64,000 bases of DNA from Talpa occidentalis (GCF_014898055.3 NW_023601433.1:67652767-67716766), one strand, 5' to 3'; counted from the first letter of the stretch, positions 25,523-36,053 are shown. The notes: generated by a model not told the origin, from the letters alone. A program made the numbers and translations.

Positions 25523-25708
25523 CTGCTGCACCCCGAGGAACTGGTAGAAGTTGAGCTGCACCTCCTCCACCAAGTCAAACAACTCCAAGTCTCCGCTCTC
25601 CCAACCGCGCGCCGGCGCCGCCAGCAGCAGCAGCAGCAGCGGGAACGGCACCAACCCAGGCCGGCGGCGCGGAGGAAGCCGGGCCGGGCGCGAGCGAGGC
25701 GCCGTCAT
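25523..25708 (-). CDS. DNAJC1: DNAJC1 exon 1 (coding part, residues 1-62)
   Basis: First coding exon of DNAJC1 (ERdj1/MTJ1/HTJ1), an ER-membrane J-protein that recruits the HSP70 partner BiP through its J domain. The ATG lies at 25706-25708 with G at -3. The 62 codons begin MTAPRSRPAR, continue with a leucine run (residues 24-29) and APARG, which together read as a signal peptide, then WESGDLELFDLVEEVQLNFY and QFLGVQQ, the start of the J domain. I recognise this from the human protein, whose start is nearly the same. The exon ends in CAG and is followed by GTAAGC, a consensus 5' splice site, at 25517-25522; 186 nt leaves phase 0. The open frame runs on past the donor to 25403, but that part is intron. 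The HPD motif and the rest of the protein lie in later exons outside the window. Identification is strong; the exact transcription start is not visible. Confidence 0.93.
25622..25639 (-). repeat. DNAJC1: (CTG)6 tract coding the leucine core of the DNAJC1 signal peptide
   Basis: Six perfect CAG triplets on the plus strand, i.e. CTG codons on the gene strand, encode leucines 24-29 of the predicted signal peptide. A pure codon run, so length changes in frame are likely. Confidence 0.9.
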
Positions 25709-26338
25709 CGCGCCGGGCTCCGAAAGGTCACCCGCCGCGCAGCGCCGTCAGCCGAGGCCGGAGACGTGGCGGGGAGCGCGGCTGTGGAAACCGCCTGGCG
25801 GTCAGAGGCTCCTCATGCAGCCGAGCCGCGGTCGTGCGGCGGCCGCCGGCCCCACCGAGAGGGCAGGGCGGCGGGGGCGCGCCGACACGGGGGCGCGCGG
25901 GCGGGCGGAGGCCGCCGGGGGTACCTTCCTCTGACCCTCACCCCCGGGCCGACAGACAGCTGGAAAGGCGGCGCCGGTCGCTGAGGTTGCAGAGGGGGAG
26001 AGGCTTCCCTTGGCCTCAGCCTATCCTAGGCCTCGCTTCCGGTGACATCACATCTCCTAGCAACCGCGGAAGAGGGGCGGGGCCGGAAGTAGGGAAGGCG
26101 GCGCCCCCAGATCTGGGCCTCGGAGAAACGCTCGTTAGTCGCTGTCGGGGGAAGGAGCAGCACATGTGTTTACACAGTTTGCGCCATGGGAAGTTACAGG
26201 TGTTAAACTTTTACCTAGGACAATGTAGATTTTCACCTGAAGGCTACTTTCTTCCCCTTGAAAATGAAAAGCATATTTGAAGGTTGATTTATTGATTGTG
26301 ATCTTTGTTTCATGTGTTTCATTAGTCCATTAGCCAAC

Positions 26339-26730
26339 TGTGGGGAAAGGAAAAAGTATCAGGCTTTTCTGCCCTCCCGCCATTAGGATAGATGATGAAA
26401 CCCTGTGGTCCTGAATGCATGCCTGATGGCGGGCACCTGGAATAGGGTGTGGGCATAGGTAGATGGGATTCACCTGGGCTGAGACTGGGCTTTTAAGGGC
26501 GGTGACAAGGGGGAGCCAGCAGAAGCCAAGAGAAGCGGAGAGAACACCGGAGAGCCCAGATAGAGTGAGGGTTTGTTGGGGGCTGGCCTCCCGGCTCCCC
26601 AGCACCCCTGCCTGCCATATGCCTGGTAAATCTAAATAAAAGCCTGCAAAAGCCACTGAGGACTCTGACTCCTCCTTTACCCTGTCTGCTGGATCAGAAA
26701 ACCTGCACTGTGCCCACTCCCGCCCCTACA
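26339..26730 (+). mobile_element. Solo LTR C (ERV-L-like family)
   Basis: 392-bp LTR, TGTGGGGAAAGG... to ...CCCCTACA, with AATAAA at 26635-26640 and perfect 5-bp duplication CCAAC (26334-26338 and 26731-26735). It starts about 0.2 kb from the upstream edge of the DNAJC1 CpG island and points away from the gene. Confidence 0.92.
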
Positions 26731-26985
26731 CCAACATATAGGAGCAATTGAATCCAGGACTTGGAAAGGGCAAATCTACTTAACAGTCTAGAGTAACCTT
26801 TGAGAGAGGTGAAGCAAAGAATTTGAACCAAAACAAAGGTTACACGTCTAATTATAAATTAAGATTTACAAGCATAATGTCATAAAACAGGCAGCCTGTT
26901 TTTATTAGAATTAATAATAGTAACTCAATCATAGTCTTAGAAGAAATGTAGTTCTTCCACTTTATCCCATTTCCAATTGGGCTTT

Positions 26986-27252
26986 CCTTTCGATTTATTT
27001 ACTTATGCATACAAGAACTGGCGTACAGGCCAGAGGTGTGGGGGGTGAGATGATTCACCAGAGACAGAGTAGGGAACAGAACAGGCGGATTGACCGAAGT
27101 ACAGTGCTGAGGGGAGCAGCAGTTGAGTCAGGAGAGGTCTGCGGCGCCTTTTGGGTCACCTCCTTGGCCAGCCGGGGATGGAACTGGTGCTGCAGAGTCT
27201 GCGGATACCTTCATTGTGCTGTGCTTAACTCCTGCACCACTAGGGAGGCCCC
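26986..27252 (-). mobile_element. tRNA-derived SINE, copy 17
   Basis: Reverse older-type copy; perfect 15-bp duplication tccaattgggctttc at 26971-26985 and 27253-27267. Confidence 0.94.
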
Positions 27253-27478
27253 TCCAATTGGGCTTTCTTAAAAACAGCTGAGTTCTGTGTTTAAAAACGT
27301 TCAGGCTAAAGACCGTTTTCCCACCCATATCTCATGTCCTAAAGTTGCTTCTATTAAGTCTCTAAATTTTTTCCCATTGGCTAGTATTGCTTATTGTGTG
27401 TGAACTTTATTCTCTTCTTAGACTTCTTTCATATCGTCTCCCTGACTCCCTATTCTTGTTCAGGCTGTAGAAGGGGAC

Positions 27479-27944
27479 TGTAGGGTAAAGAAAATATCAG
27501 GCTTTTCTGCCCTTCCGCCATCAGGATAGATGATGGATCTTTGTCCTGAATGCATGCCTGATGGTGGGCACCTGGAATAGGGTGTGGGCATAGGTAGATG
27601 GGATTCAGCTGAGCTAAGACTGTGCTTTTTAAGGGCGGCGTCATGGGGACGCCAGCAGCAGCAGTAGAAGCTGAAGCAGAAGCCGAAGCAGAAGCCGAAG
27701 CAGAAGCCGAAAGAGAAGCCGAGAAGCAGCAGAACGAACGCCAGAGAGCCCAGATAGAGTAAAGACTTGCTGGGGGCTGGGAGGCCTGCCAGCCTCCCAG
27801 CCCCCCAGCCAGCACCCCTGTCTGCCATATGCCTGGTGAACCCCAATAAAAGACCTGCAAAAACCCACTAAGGACTCTGACTCCTCCTTTACCCGGTCTG
27901 CATGGGATCAGAGAACCTGCACTGTGGCCATTCCTGCCCTTACA
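27479..27944 (+). mobile_element. Solo LTR D (ERV-L-like family) with internal minisatellite
   Basis: 466-bp LTR, TGTAGGGTAAAG... to ...CCTTACA, AATAAA at 27845-27850, perfect 5-bp duplication GGGAC (27474-27478 and 27945-27949). Longer than its relatives, in good part because of a repeat of about 12 bp at 27667-27735. Confidence 0.92.
27667..27735 (+). repeat. 12-bp minisatellite (gaagcagaagcc)n inside solo LTR D
   Basis: About five to six imperfect copies of gaagcagaagcc. The same place in LTR C has only a short agcagaagccaagagaagcg, so the expansion is particular to this copy or its subfamily. Confidence 0.85.
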
Positions 27945-27949
27945 GGGAC

Positions 27950-28394
27950 CAAAAAAATGCTTGTGTAAGTCACTGCACTTGGGTTGTTTAGAAAATTTGT
28001 CCTATGCTTTGCCAATTTTGGATCCAGCCAATTAAATAAAACTCAGTAAGAATGAAAAGACTCCTTCATTCTCATAGCAAGATTACAATGATTAATAAAT
28101 TAGAAAAACAGTATCTACGTAGTAAATCTTACCGAAGAAATTCTTGTATTATTGCAGTTTTAAAATAATTTTAAATAGTCATAAATGAATGCACATATAT
28201 CTTGCTTTGACATAACTTACATGCTTGAATTAATCCTTTTTTTTTTTTTTTTTACATTTTAAAAGGACAGGTTTATTTAGGAAAAGGAGAAAGAAAAAGA
28301 GACACCTGCGTAGACACAGATGGGCCATCTTGGAAGAAGAACCACTAATTAATTGTATTTTAAATTCATCATAAGACTTACCTTTGAAAGATAC
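27950..28394. other. Intergenic DNA, no recognised element
   Basis: AT-rich with a T17 run near 28240. Unassigned. Confidence 0.4.
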
Positions 28395-28765
28395 AAGAGC
28401 AGGGGTGTCTGAGTCTTCAGGGCTGCTATGACAACAGGCATTGATTTCTCACAGTTCTGGGGTTCAGGAAGCCTGGGATCAGGGTGCCAGCATAGTCATG
28501 TTCTGGTGAGAGCACTGCTTCTCCACATTTCAGAGAGCCATCTTCTTAGTGCACATTTGCATGGTAGGTGCAGGAGACACAAGGGAGAAAAGAGGCGGGG
28601 AAGGGAGAAGAGAGGGCAGGGGGAGAGAAAATGAATCGTGACTTCATTGAAACTCAATTATCTTCTACAGGCCTTGTCTCCAAATACCATCACATTGTGG
28701 ATTAGGGCTTCAACATGTGAATTTTTGGAGGGAAGGGACACAACCTTTTGGATCTCAGTAAGAAG
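28395..28765 (-). mobile_element. MLT1/MST-type (MaLR) LTR
   Basis: Reverse-oriented: tttctcacagttctgggg and the far end ccaaataccatcacattgtg with gcttcaacatgtgaattt are the typical 3' and 5' parts of MaLR LTRs. A polypurine patch (28570-28630) lies in its middle. Confidence 0.75.
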
Positions 28766-29886
28766 TATCATCTTTTCTGTGTCTCAGTGCCAAGCACAAT
28801 GTATACCCCACGCTAACATTCAATTAGTTGGATTGAAACCTGTGAATATCGCCCCATGACAGTTTTTTTAGTTTCCTTTTTGATATATCAGTTTTCTTAA
28901 AGTGAAAGGCATCTTTACAAGCTCTCTAAATTTTTTACTCTTTATTCAATGAGTAAAACATCAAACTATGAAACTAATAATCTTAATCTTTTACTTCATA
29001 TCTAAACATTTGTATTTTTTCTCATTTGATCATTTATTTCAGTTCAATATAACATATGAAACTGTGCCCTATTGCTACAAGTCTAGTATCCTTACTCTGA
29101 TCTTTAGCAGAGAGTCTAGTATTTCCCTCTTGAGCCATATTCTTATGTTGCCCAAGAACCCCAGGGATTTACTCTATTTAAAGGAAATCAGTTTCTTTCC
29201 AAGGCTGAGCTGAAATAGAATTGGAGTCTATTCAGTACAGTATTGCTATTGCTTCTAACTGCCATAGGTATTGGTCTTGAAGCTTTATCCTACTCATCCC
29301 AGTGATACTTGTCCACTCTGAAATGATATTCTTACTTATTTGGTCTAGGTCACATTTAGACTTTTAATGTGGCATCTGCCCATGTTCAGTCATTGTCCCC
29401 AAAGGATGATGCAACTGACTATTTGCTGAAGCCTGGACTACATAAGCCAACAATTACCAGCTGTTTTCTTTATTCACTGATTCTGGGCATGGACTGATCA
29501 AGCTTAGCCTGGGTAGAGGGAATTTACACAGGAAAAGAGAAGCCAGAGAAACATTTAACAGTCATGTAAGTTGTGTAATGGCTTGGAAATGTTGAGGGAC
29601 CCACAAACATAAAACAAACTTTCCCACAGGACATATTCTGAATTCTAGTGTGATGCAGGAAGCTGAAGGACCAGGTTTAATAGGCAGAGTAAAATCTCCC
29701 CACATTCTACCAGTTCATATACAAAGAATTGCACCTAAATGGAGGAGCCTGCCTTAAAGATAAGTTGGTCTTCCCCCCTTGTAATACTTATGAAGTTGTG
29801 TAAGGAGGCTAAACATCTAAACTTAAAATTTTTCAAGACAGAACTTAACCTTCAGTGTTGAGGAGATAGAAACCCTTCAGACTCTC
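28766..29886. other. Intergenic DNA, no recognised element
   Basis: Unassigned AT-rich sequence, no credible coding frame. Confidence 0.4.
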
Positions 29887-29900
29887 AAAAGCCCAGAGGA

Positions 29901-30169
29901 GGACCTCCCTGGTGGCACAGTGGGTTGAGTGCAGCACTGGGAAGCTGTCCGTTGCCTCTGTGGCATGGGTTTGATTCCCGGCCAGCCTGGGAGCTACCCA
30001 CATGGAACGGCAGACCTCTCCTGTCTCGCCCACTGCTCCCCTCAGCAGTATATTTCAGTACATCTGCCTGTTCTGCTCCCTGCTCTGTCTGGTGAATTCT
30101 CTCACCCTCCTATGCCTCTGGCCTGTACCCCAGCTCTTGTATAAATAAATAGAAAATCTTAAAAAAAAA
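29901..30169 (+). mobile_element. tRNA-derived SINE, copy 18
   Basis: Forward copy (B box GGTTTGATTCCCG). Perfect 14-bp duplication aaaagcccagagga at 29887-29900 and 30170-30183. Confidence 0.94.
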
Positions 30170-30183
30170 AAAAGCCCAGAGGA

Positions 30184-30599
30184 ATCACCCATGAATAGAA
30201 TCTAATTAAAACTGCAGCTCAATCCATGAATTGACTGAACTAATCATGCCCTTACCTTGTCTACTTTCATAGCTAGAGGAAAATTACATCATCTGTATTG
30301 TCAATAGCCTTTTTATACAAGTCTTGCATATGATAAAAATTGTGAGTTATCACAAGAGCACAAAAATTTGACCAATAGTCAGAAGAAAAAAATAGATAAT
30401 AGAAGATCCAAGATAAGCCAGATGTTAGAGTCCAGATAAGGACTTTAGAATAACTACTGTAAAATAGAAAATTGATTATAAAATGAAAGAAAAAGTATAC
30501 ATAATATATTTAAAAAAGTGCAGAATTTTAAGAGACAATTGGATCCATGGAAAGAATCAATGGAAAAATCTCAAATTGACAAACATAGTATTTGTAATC
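30184..30599. other. Intergenic DNA, no recognised element
   Basis: Unassigned AT-rich sequence. Confidence 0.4.
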
Positions 30600-30615
30600 A
30601 AGAACTAAATGGGTT

Positions 30616-30932
30616 GGGCCTCCCCGGTGGCGCAGCGGTTGAGCGCTGGGTTGCGAAGCTGCCCGCGGCCTCTGCGGCGCCGGTTCGATCCCCGGCTGCT
30701 CCCCGGCCACCAGAGGAGGGTCCCGCATGGCGCGCAGACCTCTCCTGCCGCCCGCTGCTCCCCTCAGCAGTGTACTTCGGTCCTTCTGCCTGCTCTGCTC
30801 CCCGCTCTGGCTCTGGTGAATTCTCTCACCCTCCCGCGCTTCTGACTGTACCCAGTGCATGTATAAAACAAACAAACAAACAAATAAAGAAAGAAAGAAA
30901 GAAAACATGCCTCTATAAAAAAAAAAAAAAAA
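30616..30932 (+). mobile_element. tRNA-derived SINE, copy 19 (extended-tail subgroup, best preserved)
   Basis: Forward copy with A box GTGGCGCAGCGGTTGAGCG and perfect B box GGTTCGATCCC, CpGs largely intact, and tail (AAAC)n then aaagaaagaaag then aaacatgcctctat and poly(A). Duplication aagaactaaatgggt at 30600-30614 and from about 30933. It looks the youngest SINE here. Confidence 0.95.
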
Positions 30933-30950
30933 AAGAACTAAATGGGTGGG

Positions 30951-31590
30951 TTTAACAATTTTCCTGTTGAACAGGAAAATCATGAATTTGAAGACAGATC
31001 AAGAAAAAAATACAAAACTAAAGTACACAGGAGAAAAAAGAATAGATAGAACAGAGCTTACAAGGTGTTTGAATGACAGCGAATAAATTTAGCATATGTG
31101 TGACTGGAGACCTAGAAAAAAAGGAGAGAAAGAGAATCAGGCAGAAACAATATTTGTAGACATACTGGCCTATTAGAGCAAAAAATCCAAACCTCTTAAA
31201 ATCACCATTTAAGTAGCCTATTCATCCTGTGATTTAGAAATGTGTGGTTCTCCAAATCTTGACACTTTTTCTTTTGCCCCTTTATGACTGTTTCTCAAAT
31301 ATATGGTCTTGATGTTCTAAGATACCATTATTCCTTAATAGAACACAGTCTTAATGGAACATTACTTTCACTTAGTAATTTTTTCAATTACCATTCACAA
31401 GCTTATATTGAGTTGACTAAGTTTAGGAAAATATTGTTTGGGGGAAGCATCTCCTTTTTAATATACCTTTTTTATTGTAGTATTGGATTTTAATCTTTTG
31501 AAGTAAATACTGATGTTCATCTGTAAATAATATATTCCTATCATGTTGACACTATGATTCACATCTCTGAAATATTTACTATTTCCCCAA
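30951..31590. other. Intergenic DNA, no recognised element
   Basis: AT-rich; unassigned. Confidence 0.4.
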
Positions 31591-31591
31591 A

Positions 31592-31801
31592 TAGTCTCAT
31601 AGTGTATTAGAGCACAGATTCCTGAGCCAGATTGATTAGATTTGAATCCTGCCTATATCACTTACTAGTTGGGTAATGCCTATGTTTCAGTTTCTCAGTT
31701 GGTAAAATTAGGATAATAATACTACCAAATTCATAAAATTGTGGGGATTAGGTGAGATAATTAATGCTTGGTAAATAGTATTTAAATGTTACTATTATTT
31801 T
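31592..31801 (+). mobile_element. MIR
   Basis: Forward MIR: attagagcacagattcctga, tttgaatcctgcctatatca, cttactagttgggtaatgcc, then a tttctcagttggtaaaat stretch and a gattaggtgagataattaat end. Nearly full length. Confidence 0.85.
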
Positions 31802-32689
31802 ATAGGCTGTCTCCACCTCCTTTCTATTGAGGTTTCTAGAAATTCATCTTATCTATTTTTACATGTTTATTAAATGTTGTCTTTAAATGTATTTGTTATT
31901 AAAATTGGACTATGATTGCCCACTTCACCATAAACTTATCCAAATAGTTGCTTGACCAAAATGGTGGGAGACAAGACTGTTTTTATAAAAGTCAATTTAA
32001 TATTATGGTTCTAACTCTATAAAGATAGATCATTCATGATTTTCCTGCTAAATTTAGCTTAAGGGTAAATGAGAGATACCCAACTGAGAGTATGTGCCAG
32101 TTGAAAAAAAGGAAGGGAAAATCCTCACATTCAGTGATTAGTTACTAAAGACTCATTCATCATTGTCTCGGTCTAAAATGGGTTCTGTGTTTTGAGGTAA
32201 TGTTTTATGCTTTACATAGACTTTATATGTATCACAATAAAATCTATGTTAAATTTTCTTCTTTCTGACCTCTTCCACAATTCCAAGATTATCATTAATT
32301 TTTCAAAAGTTTCTAGTGACTCACTGAATCACTTTTTTAGACTGGTGAATTTTTTTTTCGCCTGCTTCCTTTAGGCATCCAAAAGGATATTATTTCCTAC
32401 TGACCCAATTCAGTTCAAGCATAGCAATCATTATATTTTCCCCATATACAAAGGCTCCAATTAGTCTGCAAAAGAAAATTTTAACAGACCTCTTCATCAT
32501 CTATTCTTCCAGGCTGAACATCCTGGTTTTGGCATTCTTCCTTTGAGCTCTAATATAGCTTGTGATGCCAAATTAGAACACAAAGAAAAACAGTACAAAG
32601 TTGCTGTTCACCTCAGTCAACAGGCCACAACTAAAGCAATCATTTATGCATAGAAATTCCATACCTCATAAACGTCTATTATAAAATTC
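31802..32689. other. Intergenic DNA, no recognised element
   Basis: AT-rich; unassigned. Confidence 0.4.
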
Positions 32690-32910
32690 ACTTAAAAATA
32701 AAATTAAAAGTAACACTGAATTAGCAATATGATTGATGTGGATACAGAGATGGATTAAGAAAAATCTAGTTCCAACTGGTAAGATATGGGACATTTAAAT
32801 TCTTTTGCCATGCAAATCAAAGAGTTGGAACTAGATTTTTCTTAATCCATCTCTGTATCCACATGAATCATATTGCTAATTCAGTATTACTTTTATTTTT
32901 ATTTTTAAGT
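32690..32910. repeat. 88-bp inverted repeat at the 5' junction of an L1
   Basis: Arms 32690-32777 and 32823-32910 are reverse complements over 88 bp with three mismatches and no gap; spacer 45 bp. The right arm abuts the first L1 base. Within the spacer is aaattcttttgcca, which recurs with one extra C after the L1. Confidence 0.95.
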
Positions 32911-33597
32911 AACTACAATGAGATACCATCTTACACCAGTGAGAATGGCACATATTAAAAAACTAGCAACAACAAATGTTGGCGAAGGTGTGGAGAAAAA
33001 GGAACTCTCCTGCACTGTTGGTGGGAGTGCAAACTGGTCCAACCACTATGGAGAGCTGTGTGGAGATTTCTGGACCTGCTAAACATAGAGCTTCCATATG
33101 ATCCAGCAATTCCACTCCTAGGTATTTACCCAAAGGACACAGAAACATCAATTCCAAAGAGCACCTGCACCCCTATGTTAATAGCAGCACTATTTACAAT
33201 AGCTAAGCTTTGGAAACCACCCAAACGCCCAAAAATAGATGACTGGATCAAGAAGATGTGGTACACATACACCATGGAATATTACTCAGCATTCAAAAAA
33301 GATAAACACATGCAATTTGCAGAACATGGATGGAGCTGGAAGGGATCATGCTCAGCGAAATAAGCCAGAAAGAAAAAGAAAAATACTGGATGGTCTCACT
33401 CGTAGCAGGAATCTAGAAAACTTAAATAAGGGACCAGGAAAAAGAATAACTATAAGAAAGAAAACATCAAAATCAACAAAAAACTATGAACCAGAGACAC
33501 TCTATGGGGGTGGGGGACAGGGAAAGGAGGGATTGGGGTCAAAATAAGGGGGTTGCCATTGTATGGGGAATATAAAAATAAAATTTAAATAAAAAAT
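32911..33597 (+). mobile_element. 5'-truncated L1
   Basis: Starts actacaatgagataccatct in the C-terminal part of ORF2 and runs to the L1 3' end with the G-rich tract (about 33510-33556) and an A-rich tail. An open frame covers 33058-33363 ([15 protein letters not shown]). Candidate duplication aaattc(c)ttttgcca at 32797-32810 and 33594-33608. Confidence 0.92.
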
Positions 33598-33609
33598 TCC
33601 TTTTGCCAC

Positions 33610-34309
33610 TCTTATGGCCCAACTTTATCCACATCCACTTCCAATATGTAATTCTCTATTAATTCTGCTTACCACAAAAAGGGTTTTAGTGCCAAGAATG
33701 CATAATTAAAGTCTTCTAATTTTAAAATAATAGTAATAATAATCTCACCACCAGGGGGCAAAGAACATGTTTGCAGTCTAAGGTTGCTTTTAACATTCTG
33801 AAGGAATTGCTTTGTTTGGACATAGTTTTATTGTTGCTGTTAGAATTTCAATGGCTGCAAATTAAGAGATACAGATGCTAACCTAACTTTTAAACTTAAG
33901 GGAAAATGGTGCTTATACAAGAGAAAATTGTACAAGTTACATTAACCAGGTATCCTTTCATTTACTATCAATTTTAGATGCTCAGGAGGAAATTATCTGC
34001 CTTCTTTTCCCTTTTCTCTCATGTCATTGCACATGAGGAAGAAAAAGAGAATTCGAACTTTTGAAATGCTGAATCTAGCCTATGCCAGTGCTGACCTTTA
34101 AAATTGCTTTTAGTACATGTTATATTTTAACCAGTGATTTCTAAGCATGTATTTAAGCTCTGCTTTTTTATTAACCTAGTGTGATTAACACATATACTCA
34201 GGTCTTTCCCTCCTTTTAAAATCTGGTTCACTGACTTTTGATTTGATTAATGTTTTGCTGTTTGTTAATTTTATATTAAAGTTACAAATTATATTATGTT
34301 ATTAACTAA
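33610..34309. other. Intergenic DNA, no recognised element
   Basis: AT-rich; unassigned. Confidence 0.4.
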
Positions 34310-34311
34310 TT

Positions 34312-34583
34312 TTTTTAAGATTTATTTATTTATTTATACAAGCACTGGGTACAGTCAGAAGCGCGGGAGGGTGAAAGAACTCACCAGAGCCAGAGGAGGA
34401 GCAGAACAGGCAGACCGACAAAATACACTGCTGAGGGGAGCAGCGGGCGTGGCTGGAGAGGTCTGTGCGCCATGTGGGACCCTCGCCGGCCAGCCGGGAT
34501 CCAACTGGTGCTGCAGAGGCCGCTGCAGAGGCCACAGGCAGCTTCTCAACCCAGCACTCAACCGCTGCGCCACCAGGGGAGGC
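34312..34583 (-). mobile_element. tRNA-derived SINE, copy 20
   Basis: Reverse copy of the GTGCTTGTATAAATA type, with a small internal duplication (aggccgctgcagaggcc) near the B box at about 34513-34532. No clean target-site duplication. Confidence 0.9.
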
Positions 34584-35560
34584 ACAACTATTTTTATTTT
34601 TTAAACAAAATTATATCATTAACTGCTAAGCACTTCAATTCACAAATTACCTCTTTGAGACCTTGATATCACTGAACTTACTGGTGAAGTACCAGAGTTG
34701 TGAATAATTAGAAACAATAAGTGAAATTATCGCAAAGTAAAATGTATAAAAGTTGAAAAATTGGTGCAATCAATGCAAATCCTATCTTCTGAAGTGTCAG
34801 GATTATTTGATTATTTCTGACTTGTAACTTGATAAAAATTCTGGTAATGGAAGCATAACTGAGAGTATTTAAATCAGAGTATCTGTGGTATAAGAAAAAC
34901 CACCACCTTTTATTGTTCTTGGTTTCTTTTCTTCCCTTCTTCCTGCTCTAAGTACCTGCTGAAACCACATTTCACTGAATGATTGTAATGAGGCCACTAT
35001 TTCACATTAGGCTTGGAGTAGAATGAAGACATCGCAGTATGCTGGCAAGATCTGCTATTTTTTTCTTTCCTTTTGCTGCTCACTGTGAGTCTGGTCACCA
35101 TCTCCACTGTCAACTCCCAGCACTAGTGCTGTTGCCAGGGCTGTGGAATTGGGAAATACCACGATGGTCATCTACAGAACATTTTTACCCAGATGAAATA
35201 ATAATGAAATTAATATGGAAAGCAAATTAAGAAGAAAAACAATTTTTTGTTGTTGTTGCAAAAAATCAACTTTTAAAGGCAGACTAAAGAATATACTATG
35301 GCCCATCCCTTTTATACCTGTGCCACTATATCTATATACATCAATCACTGTAAAGGGAAATTAGAGGTAGAGTTGTTTTTTTCTGTTGTTGATTTGCTGT
35401 TTTCAAAAGCTGTTTTGGTGTGAATTGAATCAGCTCTTTCTTTCTCACAGAGTTGTGTCCTTCAGCTATTGCCCGCCACCAATTGCTCAAAGACTAAGTT
35501 TTTCACTGTGATATTTTAGAGCCAGGGTGAGACAACCTGGTGCCTCTCACCACATCCTCT
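34584..35560. other. Intergenic DNA, no recognised element
   Basis: Unassigned. Confidence 0.4.
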
Positions 35561-35730
35561 CCACTCTACACAGAAACTGGACTTAGCCAAGTGACCAATT
35601 CCATACTGACAGTCTGTGGCATTTTGTTATAGCAGCCTGAACAGATTAAGACACCTTATAACAACCCAATGAGGTAGATATTATCATTACCATTTTCTAG
35701 CTGAAAATGGTGAGACTGTGAGGGACTTCA
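35560..35730. mobile_element. Old repeat remnants: LTR end and MIR fragment
   Basis: 35620-35652 (ttttgttatagcagcctgaa) looks like the 3' end of a MaLR-type LTR in forward sense. 35655-35725 (aacaacccaatgaggtagat, cattttctagctga) looks like a reversed MIR core. Confidence 0.55.
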
Positions 35731-35818
35731 TTATGTGCCTATAGCACACAGTGAGTCCTCACTAAATATCATGGATAGGTTCTTGGGAACTGCAACTTTA
35801 AGCAAAATAACATATATT

Positions 35819-36053
35819 AGAGCCTCCCTGGTGGCACAAGGGGTTAAGACACAGCCTATGAAGCTATCCTCAGCCTCTGCAGCACGAGTTCGATCCCCAG
35901 CCAGGGAGCTACCCACATGGCACAACAGACTTCTCCTGTCTCACCTGTTCTGTTCCCTACTCTGTCTCTGGTGAATCCTTTCACCCCCTAAACTTTTGGC
36001 CTGTACCCCAGTTCTTGTATGCATAAATAAAGCTTTATAAAATAAAGAAGATA
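35819..36053 (+). mobile_element. tRNA-derived SINE, copy 21 (internal deletion)
   Basis: Forward older-type copy. The CTCAGCAGTGTATTTCAGTC segment of the body is missing, so TCTCACC joins directly to TGTTCTGTTCC near 35945. Flanks share aaataacatat. Confidence 0.88.

Larger units (their letters stand above)
25215..26130 (-). promoter_or_regulatory. DNAJC1: CpG-island promoter of DNAJC1
   Basis: A GC-rich, CpG-dense block about 0.9 kb long in an otherwise AT-rich window, centred on the DNAJC1 start codon. At its upstream edge are an ETS-like CTTCCGG (26036-26042), a CRE-like TGACATCA (26043-26050, one base from TGACGTCA), an RFX-like half site TAGCAAC (26058-26064), an Sp1 site GGGGCGGGGC (about 26074-26083) and a second ETS site CCGGAAGT (about 26083-26090). 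No TATA box is evident, which fits a broad, housekeeping-type promoter. Transcription in both directions is possible, but nothing coding is visible on the plus strand. Confidence 0.85.

Noticed and set aside
25493..26280. Plus-strand frames of 127-163 codons across the CpG island
   Set aside because: Low-complexity Arg/Ala/Gly products in overlapping frames, antisense to DNAJC1 exon 1 and its promoter; typical of GC-rich DNA.
30616..30700. tRNA genes at the SINE heads (A and B boxes present)
   Set aside because: The heads lack a complete cloverleaf and are fused to the SINE body and an A-rich tail; all are retroposed copies.
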